Shown: piece by piece, positions 1-7,847 of the stretch
Layout of the letters: every line of letters starts with the position of its first letter
Position numbering within the stretch: position 1 is the stretch's first letter
From: Herbiconiux solani NBRC 106740
GTDB taxonomy: Bacteria; Actinomycetota; Actinomycetes; Actinomycetales; Microbacteriaceae
Assembly (NCBI RefSeq): GCF_001571005.1
Contig: NZ_BCST01000006.1
Span: 62,001 to 126,000, forward strand
Length of the DNA stretch: 64,000 bases
Reading direction: 5' to 3'
The notes under the pieces: model-generated
Databases searched by the model: none
The model's input: only the letters and a program-made list of their open reading frames with translations
Told to the model about the DNA's origin: nothing
Position numbers and translations under genes: made by a program

Positions 1-1
1 G

Positions 2-1024
2 GTCAACGTCGGCACCCGGGCCCGGCCGGCGCTCGCGCTGTTCTCGGTGCTGCTGCTCGTCGTCACGTCCGGCGGGGCCGCAGGCGCCGCGTACCTGGCG
101 AACGTGGCGCAGTCCGGGCTCAGCTCGGTGTTCTCGGCCCAGGCCGCGGCCGAGCCTCCGGTCGACGGCCGCTACAACATCCTGCTGCTCGGCGGCGACG
201 CCGGCCCCGACCGCGACGGGATGCGGCCCGACAGCATGACCGTGGTCAGCATCGACGCCGACACCGGCAAGGCCACCATGATCGGCATCCCGCGCAACCT
301 CGAGCAGGTTCCGCTGCGCGAGGGTTCGCCGCTGATCGGCACCGACTACGCGCCCGACGGCAATTACGACTGCGGCAGCGACTGCCAGATCAGCTTCCTC
401 TACCCCCGCGTCGAGGCCTTCGATCAGGATCTCTACCCGAACGCCGACGCCGAGGGGTCGAACCCGGGCGTCGAGGCGACGAAGGATGCGGTCGAGGGGG
501 CCCTCAACATCACCATCCAGTACTACGTGATGATCGACATGCAGGGCTTCTCCGACCTGATCGACGCACTCGGCGGCGTCGACATCAACGTCACCGAGAA
601 GCTCCCGATGGGCGGCGACGAGGACGGCAACGAGATCGAGGGCTGGATCTGGCCCGGCGAGCAGCACATGAACGGCTACACGGCCCTCTGGTACGCGCGC
701 TCGCGGCACACCACGAGCGACTACGACCGGATGCAGCGCCAGGGCGAGCTGCAGACCGCGATCCTGAACCAGTTCCAGCCGGTGAACGTGCTCACGAAGT
801 TCCAGGGCATCGTCGAGGCGGGCACGCAGGTGGTGCAGACCGACATCCCCCAGTCGACCCTCTCGTACTTCCTCGACCTGGCCCTCAAGACCAAGTCGCA
901 GCCCATCGACCGCATCGACCTCACGCCCCCGCTCATCGACCCGGAGGACCCGGACTGGGACCTCGTGCGGACGACGGTGCAGGCTGCGCTGAACCCCACC
1001 CCCAGCACGGACACCGCCGGCTGA
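2..1024 (+). CDS. LCP (LytR-CpsA-Psr) family protein, 5' truncated by window
   Basis: LCP enzymes transfer undecaprenyl-linked wall polymers to peptidoglycan on the outer face of the membrane. The frame is open to the window edge and the first GTG seen (position 47) lies inside the hydrophobic N-terminal segment, so the true start is upstream. A membrane anchor (ALALFSVLLLVV region) is followed by the LCP core: NILLLGGD, the Arg/Asp-rich RPDSMTVVSID strand, IGIPRNL, and later YARSRHTTSDYDRMQRQ, which carries the conserved arginines that bind the polyprenyl pyrophosphate. The tail is short and Pro/Thr-rich. Its position beside rhamnose and glycosyltransferase genes suggests it attaches the polymer made by this locus; that role is inferred. 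The stop is TGA, 11 bp before a 37-bp repeat array. Confidence 0.9.
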   Translation, partial: VNVGTRARPALALFSVLLLVVTSGGAAGAAYLANVAQSGLSSVFSAQAAAEPPVDGRYNILLLGGDAGPDRDGMRPDSMTVVSIDADTGKATMIGIPRNLEQVPLREGSPLIGTDYAPDGNYDCGSDCQISFLYPRVEAFDQDLYPNADAEGSNPGVEATKDAVEGALNITIQYYVMIDMQGFSDLIDALGGVDINVTEKLPMGGDEDGNEIEGWIWPGEQHMNGYTALWYARSRHTTSDYDRMQRQGELQTAILNQFQPVNVLTKFQGIVEAGTQVVQTDIPQSTLSYFLDLALKTKSQPIDRIDLTPPLIDPEDPDWDLVRTTVQAALNPTPSTDTAG

Positions 1025-1034
1025 CATCTGGCTG

Positions 1035-1122
1035 CCGGCAGGTGAAGGCACCGAAAACGGCGTCTCACGTCCCGGCAGGTGAAGGCCCCAAAATGGTCTC
1101 TCACGCCCCGGCAGGTGAAGGC
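1035..1122 (+). repeat. 37-bp tandem repeat array, copy 1 (three units)
   Basis: The 15-mer CCGGCAGGTGAAGGC occurs exactly at 1035, 1072 and 1108, giving periods of 37 and 36 bp; the intervening 21-22 bp are only loosely conserved (ending TCTCACG). The third unit decays before 1140. The same 15-mer with the same 37-bp period recurs at 55107-55232. The array starts 10 bp after the stop codon of the LCP gene. The gap 1025-1342 contains this array, a hairpin and a second repeated element, and no supported gene. Confidence 0.85.
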
Positions 1123-1139
1123 ACCAAGGCCCACGACCC

Positions 1140-1184
1140 GTCACTTGTTGTCGCTATACGCACCCTTTAGCGACAACAACTGAC
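1140..1184. other. Long hairpin in convergent intergenic gap
   Basis: Arms 1140-1156 and 1168-1184 are inverted repeats of 17 bp with one mismatch (GTCACTTGTTGTCGCTA against GTCAGTTGTTGTCGCTA read on the other strand), separated by an 11-nt loop. It lies between the convergent LCP and glycosyltransferase genes, so a bidirectional terminator is possible, but no T-run follows either arm. It shares the GTCACTT terminal sequence and short loop with the palindromes at 31825 and 61866. Confidence 0.75.
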
Positions 1185-1204
1185 GGATCGAGGACAGTCG
1201 GTCG

Positions 1205-1342
1205 GCACGGAACACAAACGCAACAGGCCCTACTCGACGACCCAGGGTGAGCGCGTCGAGTCGCGGCACGACCGAAGGCCGCGCCGCGAGACGGCACGCG
1301 AACATGTCGCCCGCGCCGCAGAGGCGGCGGCGCGGCAACTAG
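1205..1342 (-). repeat. Shared intergenic element, copy 1
   Basis: Read on the minus strand this stretch begins CTAGTTGCCG, forms a GC-rich hairpin, then carries GCGACATGTTCG, GGCGCGGCC, a patch CTCACCCTGGGTCGTCGAGT and a final CCGTGC. All of these patches recur in the same order at 55252-55403. It begins immediately after the stop codon of the minus-strand glycosyltransferase. A 65-codon minus-strand frame runs through it, and the best-conserved patch reads LTLG-R/C-RV-G/R-PV in both copies in the same frame, so a decayed coding sequence is as possible as a structured RNA or transposed repeat. Confidence 0.6.
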
Positions 1343-2482
1343 CTACAGATCAGCGTGCAGCTGCCAGACCTTGTCCGCCGAGTCGCGCCAGGAGAAAGCT
1401 CGGGCTCGGTCCAGGCCCGAGATCGAGAGACGGGTGCGGAGCGAGGAGTCGGTGACGACGGCGCCGATGGCCTCGGCGAGCTGGCCCGCGTAGGCGTCGG
1501 CGGTGGTGCGGGTGACGACGAACGTCGATCCGGCCGCGACCTCGACGAGGGCGGGCACGTCGGCGTGGATGACGGGGGTGCCGAAGTTGAAAGCCTCCAC
1601 GAGCGGCAGCCCGAACCCCTCGGCGAGGCTGGGGTAGACGAACACCGTGGCCCGGTCGACGAGCAGGGCGAGGTCACTGTCGCTGACGAATCCGAGAACG
1701 CGGATGCGCGACGCATCCACTCCGGCGGCAGCCGCGACCGAAGCCACGTCGAACTCGCCCCAGCCATCGGGCCCAGCGATCAGAAGCGGCAGGTCGCCGG
1801 TGGCGGGGTGCGCGAGCGCCTGGATGAGGGCGCTGAGGCCCTTCCGCGGCTCGAGCGTTCCGACGGCGAGGATGTACTGGGCCGGCAGATCGAGCTCGGC
1901 CGCGCGGGCCGAGGGCTCGGCGGGCAGGCGCAGCAGCTCGCTGACCGCGCCGCCGATCACCCGAACGCGGTCGCCGAAGTTGAAGTACTTGGACAGGTCC
2001 TCCGCCACCGCGTGCGTGGGCACGACGATCGCATCGGCGTAGCGGGCGGCCCGCTTGGCCATCGCCTTGTGCCAGGTCACCCCGCGCGGCGTGAGGGTCT
2101 GCGGATGCGTCCACGGCACGACATCGTGAATGGTCACGGCCGTCTGCGTGCCGAGGTCGGCGCGGCGATCGTGCTTCCGCAACGGGGCGAGCAGGCTCGT
2201 GGCGTGCACCATCCCGGAGCCGGACGAGCCGATCACACCGTGCTGCCAGGCCGCGGCGAGCTCACGACGGGGGAGCGTGGCGCGGTGCAGGCCCGCGAGT
2301 CCGGGGAGCCGCGTCTCGATCTCCTCGGCCTTCTCGTTCGAGATCGCCGAGACGATGCCCTCGACGTCGCAGTTACGCGGCGCGGTGGCGATCAGCTGCT
2401 TGGTGAGTTCGAGCGTGTACCGCCCGATGCCGCCGGGGACGGGTGCGACCAGCTGGTCGACGATCACCCGCAGCGTGGCCAT
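1343..2482 (-). CDS. Family 4-type glycosyltransferase
   Basis: GT-B retaining glycosyltransferase of 379 aa, probably adding a sugar to a polyprenyl-linked polysaccharide on the cytoplasmic face. The N-terminus (VIVDQLVAPVPGGIGRYT) has the glycine-rich acceptor loop. The C-terminal half shows the GT4 nucleotide-sugar site: AVGTLEPRKG, VLGFVSDSDLALL, and FVYPSLAEGFGLPLVEAF with the conserved EGFGLP motif. The ATG at 2482 is chosen over a longer in-frame GTG because it overlaps the rmlD stop as TAATG, indicating translational coupling. It is the last gene of the rmlB-rmlD-GT minus-strand group. Its donor is unknown; adjacency to rmlBD makes dTDP-rhamnose plausible. Confidence 0.85.
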   Translation of the reverse strand: MATLRVIVDQLVAPVPGGIGRYTLELTKQLIATAPRNCDVEGIVSAISNEKAEEIETRLPGLAGLHRATLPRRELAAAWQHGVIGSSGSGMVHATSLLAPLRKHDRRADLGTQTAVTIHDVVPWTHPQTLTPRGVTWHKAMAKRAARYADAIVVPTHAVAEDLSKYFNFGDRVRVIGGAVSELLRLPAEPSARAAELDLPAQYILAVGTLEPRKGLSALIQALAHPATGDLPLLIAGPDGWGEFDVASVAAAAGVDASRIRVLGFVSDSDLALLVDRATVFVYPSLAEGFGLPLVEAFNFGTPVIHADVPALVEVAAGSTFVVTRTTADAYAGQLAEAIGAVVTDSSLRTRLSISGLDRARAFSWRDSADKVWQLHADL

Positions 2483-3333
2483 TACTCTCCAAAAACTCCC
2501 GAGGACGCCGCCTCGTGCAGAGCGGCACGCCAGTCTCGCATGGGCTCCAATCCCGCTCGGGACCACGCGTCGTGCCCGAGTACGGAATACGCGGGCCGCG
2601 GGGCGGGACGAACAAACTGCGAGCTGTCCGTTGGCTTGACTTTATCAGGGTCGAGTCCGGCTTCCTGAAAGGTTGCCTGGGCGAAGTCGAACCAGGATGC
2701 CTGCCCCGAGTTGGTGCCGTGGTAGACCCCGGCCGGAGCATCCGAGTCGGCCAGCTCGACGAGCTTGCGGGCCAGATCGGCTGTCCAGGTGGGCTGCCCG
2801 ACCTGGTCGTTGACGACGCTCACGCTGTCGCGCTCGCGCCCCAGGCGCAGCATCGTCGCGGGGAAGTTCGGGCCGGCTGCGCCGTAGAGCCAGGCCGTGC
2901 GCACGACGTAGCCGCCCGCGGGGTTCAGGCGCAGCACGGCCTCCTCGCCGCCGGCCTTGGTGCGGCCGTAGGCGTTCAGCGGATCGCGGGGCTCGTCCTC
3001 GGGGTAGGGCGTCGTGGCGTCGCCCTGGAAGACGTAGTCGGTCGAGATCTGGAAGAGCTTGGCGTCGTTCGCCGCGGTCGCCTCGGCGAGGGTCGCGGGG
3101 CCGACCGCGTTCACCAGGTGGGCGGTCTCTTCATCGGTCTCCGCCGCATCCACCGCCGTGTAGGCGGCCGCGTTGAAGACCACGTCGACACCGGCGACCG
3201 CGGCGGCCACGGCCTCGGCGTCGGTGATGTCGAGCTCGGCGCGGGTGAGCGCGACCACGTCGCGGCCGGCGAGAGCGGCCTGCAGGTCGTGGCCGAGCAT
3301 CCCGGCGGCACCGGTGATGAGGTAGCGCGGCAT
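2482..3333 (-). CDS. rmlD: dTDP-4-dehydrorhamnose reductase
   Basis: Catalyses the last step of dTDP-L-rhamnose synthesis, NAD(P)H-dependent reduction of dTDP-4-keto-L-rhamnose. The 283-aa protein has the Rossmann motif TGAAGMLG (residues 7-14), the conserved STD at 97-99 (ISTDYVF), and the catalytic Y122-x3-K126 pair in AYGRTK. RmlD-family landmarks (VRTAWLYG, DQVGQPTWTADLA, GVYHGTNSG) are all present and the length is typical. The start is ATG with a moderate AAAGACG upstream sequence. It lies 70 bp downstream of rmlB on the same strand and overlaps the next glycosyltransferase by one base. The partner genes rmlC and rmlA are 12 kb away on the other strand. Confidence 0.95.
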   Translation of the reverse strand: MPRYLITGAAGMLGHDLQAALAGRDVVALTRAELDITDAEAVAAAVAGVDVVFNAAAYTAVDAAETDEETAHLVNAVGPATLAEATAANDAKLFQISTDYVFQGDATTPYPEDEPRDPLNAYGRTKAGGEEAVLRLNPAGGYVVRTAWLYGAAGPNFPATMLRLGRERDSVSVVNDQVGQPTWTADLARKLVELADSDAPAGVYHGTNSGQASWFDFAQATFQEAGLDPDKVKPTDSSQFVRPAPRPAYSVLGHDAWSRAGLEPMRDWRAALHEAASSGVFGE

Positions 3334-3403
3334 GTCAGCGTCTTTCAGATCGTCGGATGGGCGGACCCGCGGATGTGGCGGATCGGCGGGGTGGCCGGTC
3401 GGC

Positions 3404-4390
3404 TCAGACCAGGGCGGCGCGGGCCTTGAGCGGCTCCCACCAGGTGCGGTGGTCGCGGTACCACTGCACCACGTCGGCCAGGCCCTGCTCGAACGGCACG
3501 AGGGGCTCGTAGCCGAGCTCGTCGCGGATCTTCGAGATGTCGACCGAGTAGCGCAGGTCGTGGCCGAGGCGGTCGGCGACGCGGTCGACATACGACCAGT
3601 CCTTGCCGGTCGCGTCGAGGAGCAGCTGGGTGAGCTCCTTGTTGGTGAGCTCGGTGCCGCCGCCGATGTTGTAGATCTCGCCGGCGCGGCCGCCGACCAG
3701 CACCATGGCGATGCCACGGGTGTGGTCGTCGACGTGCAGCCAGTCGCGGATGTTGTTGCCCTCGCCGTAGAGCGGCACGTGCTTGTCGTCGATCAGGTTC
3801 GTGACGAAGAGCGGGATGACCTTCTCGGGGAAGTGGTAGGGCCCGTAGTTGTTGGAGCAGCGGGTGATCGAGACGTTCAGGCCGTGCGTGCGGTGGTAGC
3901 TGCGCGCGAGCAGGTCGCTGCCGGCCTTCGACGCCGAGTAGGGCGAGTTCGGCTCGAGCGGACGGTCTTCGGCCCAGGAGCCCTCGGCGATCGAGCCGTA
4001 GACCTCGTCGGTGGAGACGTGCACGAAGCGGGGGAGGTTGTTGCGGAGCGCCGCGTCGAGCAGCTGCTGGGTGCCGAGCACGTTGGTCTCGACGAAGATC
4101 GAGGCGTCGCGCACCGAGCGGTCGACGTGCGACTCGGCGGCGAAGTGCACCACGGCGTCGAGGCCGGGGAAGAGGTCGTCGAGCAGCTGGCCGTCGCGGA
4201 TGTCGCCCTTGACGAAGGTGAGGCGGGGGTTCTCGGCCACGGGGAGGAGGTTGTCGAGGTTGCCCGAGTAGGTCAGTGCGTCGAGCACCACGACCTCGGC
4301 ACCCTCGAGGCCCGGGTAGGCGTCTTCGAGCGTGCGGCGGACGAAGTTGGAGCCGATGAACCCGGCTCCGCCGGTGACAAGAATCTTCAT
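3404..4390 (-). CDS. rmlB: dTDP-glucose 4,6-dehydratase
   Basis: Converts dTDP-glucose to dTDP-4-keto-6-deoxyglucose using bound NAD+; the product is the branch point for rhamnose and for 4-amino-4,6-dideoxyhexoses. The 328-aa protein has TGGAGFIG at 6-13, the STDEVYG dehydratase triad region (T127, D128, E129), catalytic YSASK (Y151, K155), and RCSNNYGPYHFPEKVIPLF, a hallmark of this subfamily. ATG at 4390 is preceded by GGAGACC. A divergent leaderless gene (gtrA) begins 93 bp away. Both the rhamnose enzymes here and the WecE-type aminotransferase at 8916 could use its product. Confidence 0.97.
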   Translation of the reverse strand: MKILVTGGAGFIGSNFVRRTLEDAYPGLEGAEVVVLDALTYSGNLDNLLPVAENPRLTFVKGDIRDGQLLDDLFPGLDAVVHFAAESHVDRSVRDASIFVETNVLGTQQLLDAALRNNLPRFVHVSTDEVYGSIAEGSWAEDRPLEPNSPYSASKAGSDLLARSYHRTHGLNVSITRCSNNYGPYHFPEKVIPLFVTNLIDDKHVPLYGEGNNIRDWLHVDDHTRGIAMVLVGGRAGEIYNIGGGTELTNKELTQLLLDATGKDWSYVDRVADRLGHDLRYSVDISKIRDELGYEPLVPFEQGLADVVQWYRDHRTWWEPLKARAALV

Positions 4391-4471
4391 GTGGGGAGGT
4401 CTCCTCGCGATGTGGTCGCCACCGATTCTAGCTGGCGGGTGTCGCGGGGCGGTCTCGCCAGGCGGGGGGCC

Positions 4472-4477
4472 TAGAGT
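4472..4477 (+). promoter_or_regulatory. -10 hexamer TAGAGT of leaderless gtrA
   Basis: TAGAGT is followed by exactly 6 nt and then GTG at 4484, the geometry expected if transcription starts on the initiation codon. No Shine-Dalgarno sequence precedes either GTG 4478 or GTG 4484, which supports a leaderless transcript starting at 4484. No convincing -35 hexamer is visible. Confidence 0.6.
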
Positions 4478-4483
4478 GTGCAC

Positions 4484-5131
4484 GTGACAGAGCCGGGCAA
4501 CTCGGACGGCGCGGTGGACGCCGAGCGCGCCGGCGACGGCAGCGGGGCGCGAGACGGCAGCCGGGTCAGCGGCCACGGCAGCCGGGTCAGTGGCCAGGGC
4601 GGCCGGGACGGTCAGACTTCCGAGGCTCAGCCGGGGCTGCTGCTGCGGGTCGTGAAGGACCAGAAGTTCGCGTTCCTGCTCGTGGGCGGGTTCAACACCG
4701 GCTTCGGATTCGTGCTGTTCATCCTGTTCGACCTCACGGTCGGTGCCTGGCTCGACCGGGCCGTCAACGAGACGATCGGGTCACTGGCCACACTGTTCTG
4801 CGCCCACGTGATCGGCGTGCTGATCGCCTTCGTGCTCTACCGCCGCTTCGTCTTCCGCGTGCGCGGCCACGTCTGGCGCGACCTCGCCCGCTTCGAGAGC
4901 GTCTATCTCGTCTCGATCGGCATCAACGCCGTCATCCTGCCGATCCTGGTGAACCTGGGCTGGAACCGCATCCTCGCCCAGCTGTGCATCCTCGTCATCA
5001 CCGTCGCGATCAGCTGGTTCGGCCACAAGGGGTTCTCCTTCCGCCGCCCCGCCGACGAGGCAGCCGGGATCGACGAGGCAGCCGGAATTGACGAGGCCGA
5101 CGGGCCCGACGACGCGCGGAGGAAGCACTGA
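4484..5131 (+). CDS. GtrA family membrane protein (putative polyprenyl-phosphate-sugar flippase)
   Basis: GtrA-type proteins have four membrane helices and are thought to flip polyprenyl-phosphate-linked sugars. Residues after about 60 contain four hydrophobic segments: FAFLLVGGFNTGFGFVLFIL, the segment around IGSLATLFCAHVIGVLIAFVL, VYLVSIGINAVILPILV, and LCILVITVAISWF, with the family motifs VGGFNT and YRRFVFR and the basic end GHKGFSFRR. The N-terminal 50 residues are Gly/Ser-rich and repetitive (GSRVSGHGSRVSG) and look disordered. The tail contains a short duplicated DEAAGI unit. GTG 4484 is preferred because of the -10 spacing; GTG 4478 is possible. It overlaps the next gene by one base (TGATG), starting a four-gene unit with a glycosyltransferase, a large membrane protein and a GtrB-like enzyme. 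Confidence 0.88.
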   Translation: MTEPGNSDGAVDAERAGDGSGARDGSRVSGHGSRVSGQGGRDGQTSEAQPGLLLRVVKDQKFAFLLVGGFNTGFGFVLFILFDLTVGAWLDRAVNETIGSLATLFCAHVIGVLIAFVLYRRFVFRVRGHVWRDLARFESVYLVSIGINAVILPILVNLGWNRILAQLCILVITVAISWFGHKGFSFRRPADEAAGIDEAAGIDEADGPDDARRKH

Positions 5132-5973
5132 TGCCCAAGCTCTCCGTCGTCATCCCCAGCTACCAGAACGCCGACTTCATCGCCGCGACCGTCCGCTCCG
5201 TGCTCGACCAGGACCACCCCGACTTCGAGCTCGTCATCGCCGACCACTCCTCCACCGACGCGACCGTCGCCGAGATCGAGCGCGCGGCTGTCGGCGACCC
5301 GCGGCTGCGCATCCTGACCACCCCCACCGGCGGCGGCGCCGAGGCGAACTGGCGCCGGGTGTCCGAGGCCGCGACGGGGGAGTACCTCAAGCTCCTCCCG
5401 GGCGACGACCTCCTCTACCCGGGGGCGCTCACCGCGCACTCCGAGGCACTCGACGCGCATCCGGAGGTCGTGCTCGTCTCGAGCCCCCGCGACATCCTCG
5501 ACGCCCGCGGCTCCGTGACCATCCCCAATCGCGGCCTGCAGGGCGTGCCCCGCCGGGTGCAGCCCGGGGTCGAAGCCGTGCGGCAGACGGTGCGCCGTGG
5601 CACGAACGTGTTCGGCGAACCCGGATGCGTGACGATGCGCCGCGCGGAGCTCGAGCAGGCGGGCGGCTGGGACGCCCGGTTCCCGTACCTGATCGACCAG
5701 ACCACCTACACCTCGGTGCTGCTCCGCGGCGACTACCTGCCGGTCGACCGCACCCTCGCCGGCTTCCGGGTGAACCAGGGGCAGTGGAGCGTCGCGCTGA
5801 TGGATGAGCAGTCTTCCCAGGCCAAGGCGTACCACGCCTGGTGCCGCGAGCAGGCCCCGGACACCATCACCGAACGGGACGTCTGGATCGGCAACCGCCG
5901 CGCCGAGGCGATGGCCCTGGCCCGCCGCGCCTACTACACGATCAACAGCCGGCGGATGAAGGCGGCCTCGTGA
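5131..5973 (+). CDS. Family 2 glycosyltransferase
   Basis: Inverting GT-A glycosyltransferase of 280 aa, probably cytoplasmic. It opens with KLSVVIPSYQNADFI and the VLDQDHPDFELVIADHSSTD nucleotide-binding strand, followed by the DxD equivalent GDDLLYPGAL and a C-terminal GGWDARFPYLIDQ region. There is no membrane helix. A strong GGAGGA sequence lies 8 nt before ATG 5131, and the start overlaps the gtrA stop. Acceptor and donor are unknown; the operon suggests surface-polysaccharide or lipid-linked glycan assembly. Confidence 0.85.
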   Translation: MPKLSVVIPSYQNADFIAATVRSVLDQDHPDFELVIADHSSTDATVAEIERAAVGDPRLRILTTPTGGGAEANWRRVSEAATGEYLKLLPGDDLLYPGALTAHSEALDAHPEVVLVSSPRDILDARGSVTIPNRGLQGVPRRVQPGVEAVRQTVRRGTNVFGEPGCVTMRRAELEQAGGWDARFPYLIDQTTYTSVLLRGDYLPVDRTLAGFRVNQGQWSVALMDEQSSQAKAYHAWCREQAPDTITERDVWIGNRRAEAMALARRAYYTINSRRMKAAS

Positions 5974-7847
5974 TCGCGCGCCTGACCGGCTGGCGCTGGC
6001 TGCCCTACGCCGCCGCCGCCGTGCTCTCGCTCGTGGCCGTCTGGTACGGGCTCGACCTCTGGAACCTCGACTGGCGCGTTCCGCTCTACTACTCCGGCGA
6101 CGCGCTCGCCGTGGCCTCGCACTTCAAGACGATCATCGAGACCGGCTGGTTCACCCAGCAACCGGCCCTCGGGGCGCCGTACGGCCAGTTCTACAGCGAC
6201 TATCCTCAGGCCGACAACCTGCACTTCATCGCAGCCGACGTGCTGCGCCTGTTCACCAACGACTTCGGCGTCGCGATGAACGTCTACTTCGTGATCGGCT
6301 TCCCGCTCGCGGCGATCACCGCGGTGTGGTTCCTGCGGCTCGTCGGGGTGAGCCGCACACTCTCGGTCGCACTCGCCGTCGCCTTCGCGATCGCGCCGTA
6401 CCACTTCATCAAGGGCGAGGGGCACCTCTTCCTCGCCGCCTACTTCGTCGTGCCGCTCGCGCTCGGGGTCGTGTACCGGGCCGCCCGAGGGATGCCGCTG
6501 TGGTCGCGGAAGGTGCTCTCGCGCCGCAACCTCGCGACCGTGGGAATCCTGGTGCTCCTCGGCACCGCCTCCAGCTACTACTCGGTCTTCGTCGCCCTGG
6601 TGCTCGCCGTGGTGGGGCTTGCGAAGCTGTGGCAGACGCACGGCTGGCGCCGGTTCTTCGGCGCCGCGGCGGCCGGGCTGGTGATCGCGGGCACCATGCT
6701 CGTGAACCTGACCCCGAGCATCCTGTACCGGCTCGCGAACGGCGTGAACGAGGCGGTGCTCGTGCGGAGCCCGCCCGAGGCCGAGCTCTACTCCTTCAAG
6801 CTGTCGGCGCTGCTGCTGCCGGTGCCCGGGCACCGCTTCGGCCCGTTCGCGACGCTGCGCCAGCTGTACGACGCGCACTACCCGCTGCCCTCCGAGGAGC
6901 CGGCCCTCGGCCTGATCGCCGCCGCCGGGTTCGTGGCCCTCGTCGTGGTCGCCGTCTACTACCTGCTCACCGCCGGCAAGACCCGCTGGGCGATGCCGAA
7001 GCGCACCGTGAACACGCTCGTCGTGCTCGCGGGGCTCGTGCTCGTGGCCTTCCTGTTCGGCACGGTCGGCGGGCTCTCGACGCTGCTCTCGTTTATCGAC
7101 TTCCCGATCCGCTCGTGGAACCGCATCGCCATCCTGATCGCGATGATCGCGCTCGCCGCGGTGGGGCTGCTGCTCGACCGGTTCGTGCGGTGGGTGTCGA
7201 AGCGCCGCCGCGCCGCGGTGGCGACGCGCCCCGACGGGCAGCCGGAGGGAACGCGCCCCGGTGTGCAGCCGGATGCGGCCCGCCGAGCCCGCCCCGCCGC
7301 ATCCCGCCGCGCCGTCGTCGCAGTGCCGCTGGCCGCCCTCCTCCTCGTGGTCGCCGTCTGGGACCAGATCCCGCCGATCGACCCGCCAGCCCGCGCCGCC
7401 ACCGTCGCGAGCTTCGACTCCGACCAGAGCTTCGTGCAGCAGATCGAGGCCGACGTCGAGCCCGGCTGCCTGATCTACCAGCTGCCCTACATCGCCTTCC
7501 CCGAGTCGGCGCCCGTGAACGGCGTGACCGACTCGGAGCAGCTCCGGATGTTCCTGCACTCCGACACCCTGCGCTGGTCCGGCGGCGGCATCAAGGGCCG
7601 CGCCCCGATCGACCAGGTCGGCGCCTACGGCTCGCTGCCCGTGCCCGAGATGCTGACCGCGCTCCAGGGCATCGACAGCTGCGGCATCGTCGTCGATCGT
7701 GCAGCGTTCGCGGATGACGGAGCCGGGCTCATCGGCCAGCTCGAGCAGCAGCTCGGCGAGCAGTCGGGAGGCCAGACGGGCCAGCCCGGCGCCACCTCGT
7801 TCGACTCGCCCGACGGCCGCTTCCACTTCCTGGAGATGCGGAAGTGA
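5970..7847 (+). CDS. Large multi-spanning membrane protein, GT-C / YfhO-like
   Basis: 625-aa polytopic protein with about a dozen hydrophobic segments. The first loop contains YYSGDALAVASHFKTIIETGW and a DYPQADNLHF stretch, resembling the acidic extracytoplasmic loop of GT-C polyprenyl-phosphate-sugar-dependent glycosyltransferases. Later segments include APYHFIKGEGHLFLAAYF and FPIRSWNRIAILI. A basic cytoplasmic stretch (KRRRAAVATRP) precedes a final membrane helix and a ~130-aa external domain. Start GTG 5970 overlaps the previous stop (GTGA). Flanked by gtrA and a GtrB-like gene, it fits the third, acceptor-specific member of a three-component Gtr system; this is inference from context and topology, not a recognised signature. 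Confidence 0.7.
   Translation: MIARLTGWRWLPYAAAAVLSLVAVWYGLDLWNLDWRVPLYYSGDALAVASHFKTIIETGWFTQQPALGAPYGQFYSDYPQADNLHFIAADVLRLFTNDFGVAMNVYFVIGFPLAAITAVWFLRLVGVSRTLSVALAVAFAIAPYHFIKGEGHLFLAAYFVVPLALGVVYRAARGMPLWSRKVLSRRNLATVGILVLLGTASSYYSVFVALVLAVVGLAKLWQTHGWRRFFGAAAAGLVIAGTMLVNLTPSILYRLANGVNEAVLVRSPPEAELYSFKLSALLLPVPGHRFGPFATLRQLYDAHYPLPSEEPALGLIAAAGFVALVVVAVYYLLTAGKTRWAMPKRTVNTLVVLAGLVLVAFLFGTVGGLSTLLSFIDFPIRSWNRIAILIAMIALAAVGLLLDRFVRWVSKRRRAAVATRPDGQPEGTRPGVQPDAARRARPAASRRAVVAVPLAALLLVVAVWDQIPPIDPPARAATVASFDSDQSFVQQIEADVEPGCLIYQLPYIAFPESAPVNGVTDSEQLRMFLHSDTLRWSGGGIKGRAPIDQVGAYGSLPVPEMLTALQGIDSCGIVVDRAAFADDGAGLIGQLEQQLGEQSGGQTGQPGATSFDSPDGRFHFLEMRK

Noticed and set aside
1141-1338. 65-codon minus-strand gene in the first intergenic gap
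   Set aside because: It coincides with the shared repeat element and the hairpin, its ribosome-binding context is poor, and only one short patch is conserved in frame with copy 2. Kept as a property of the element, not as a gene.
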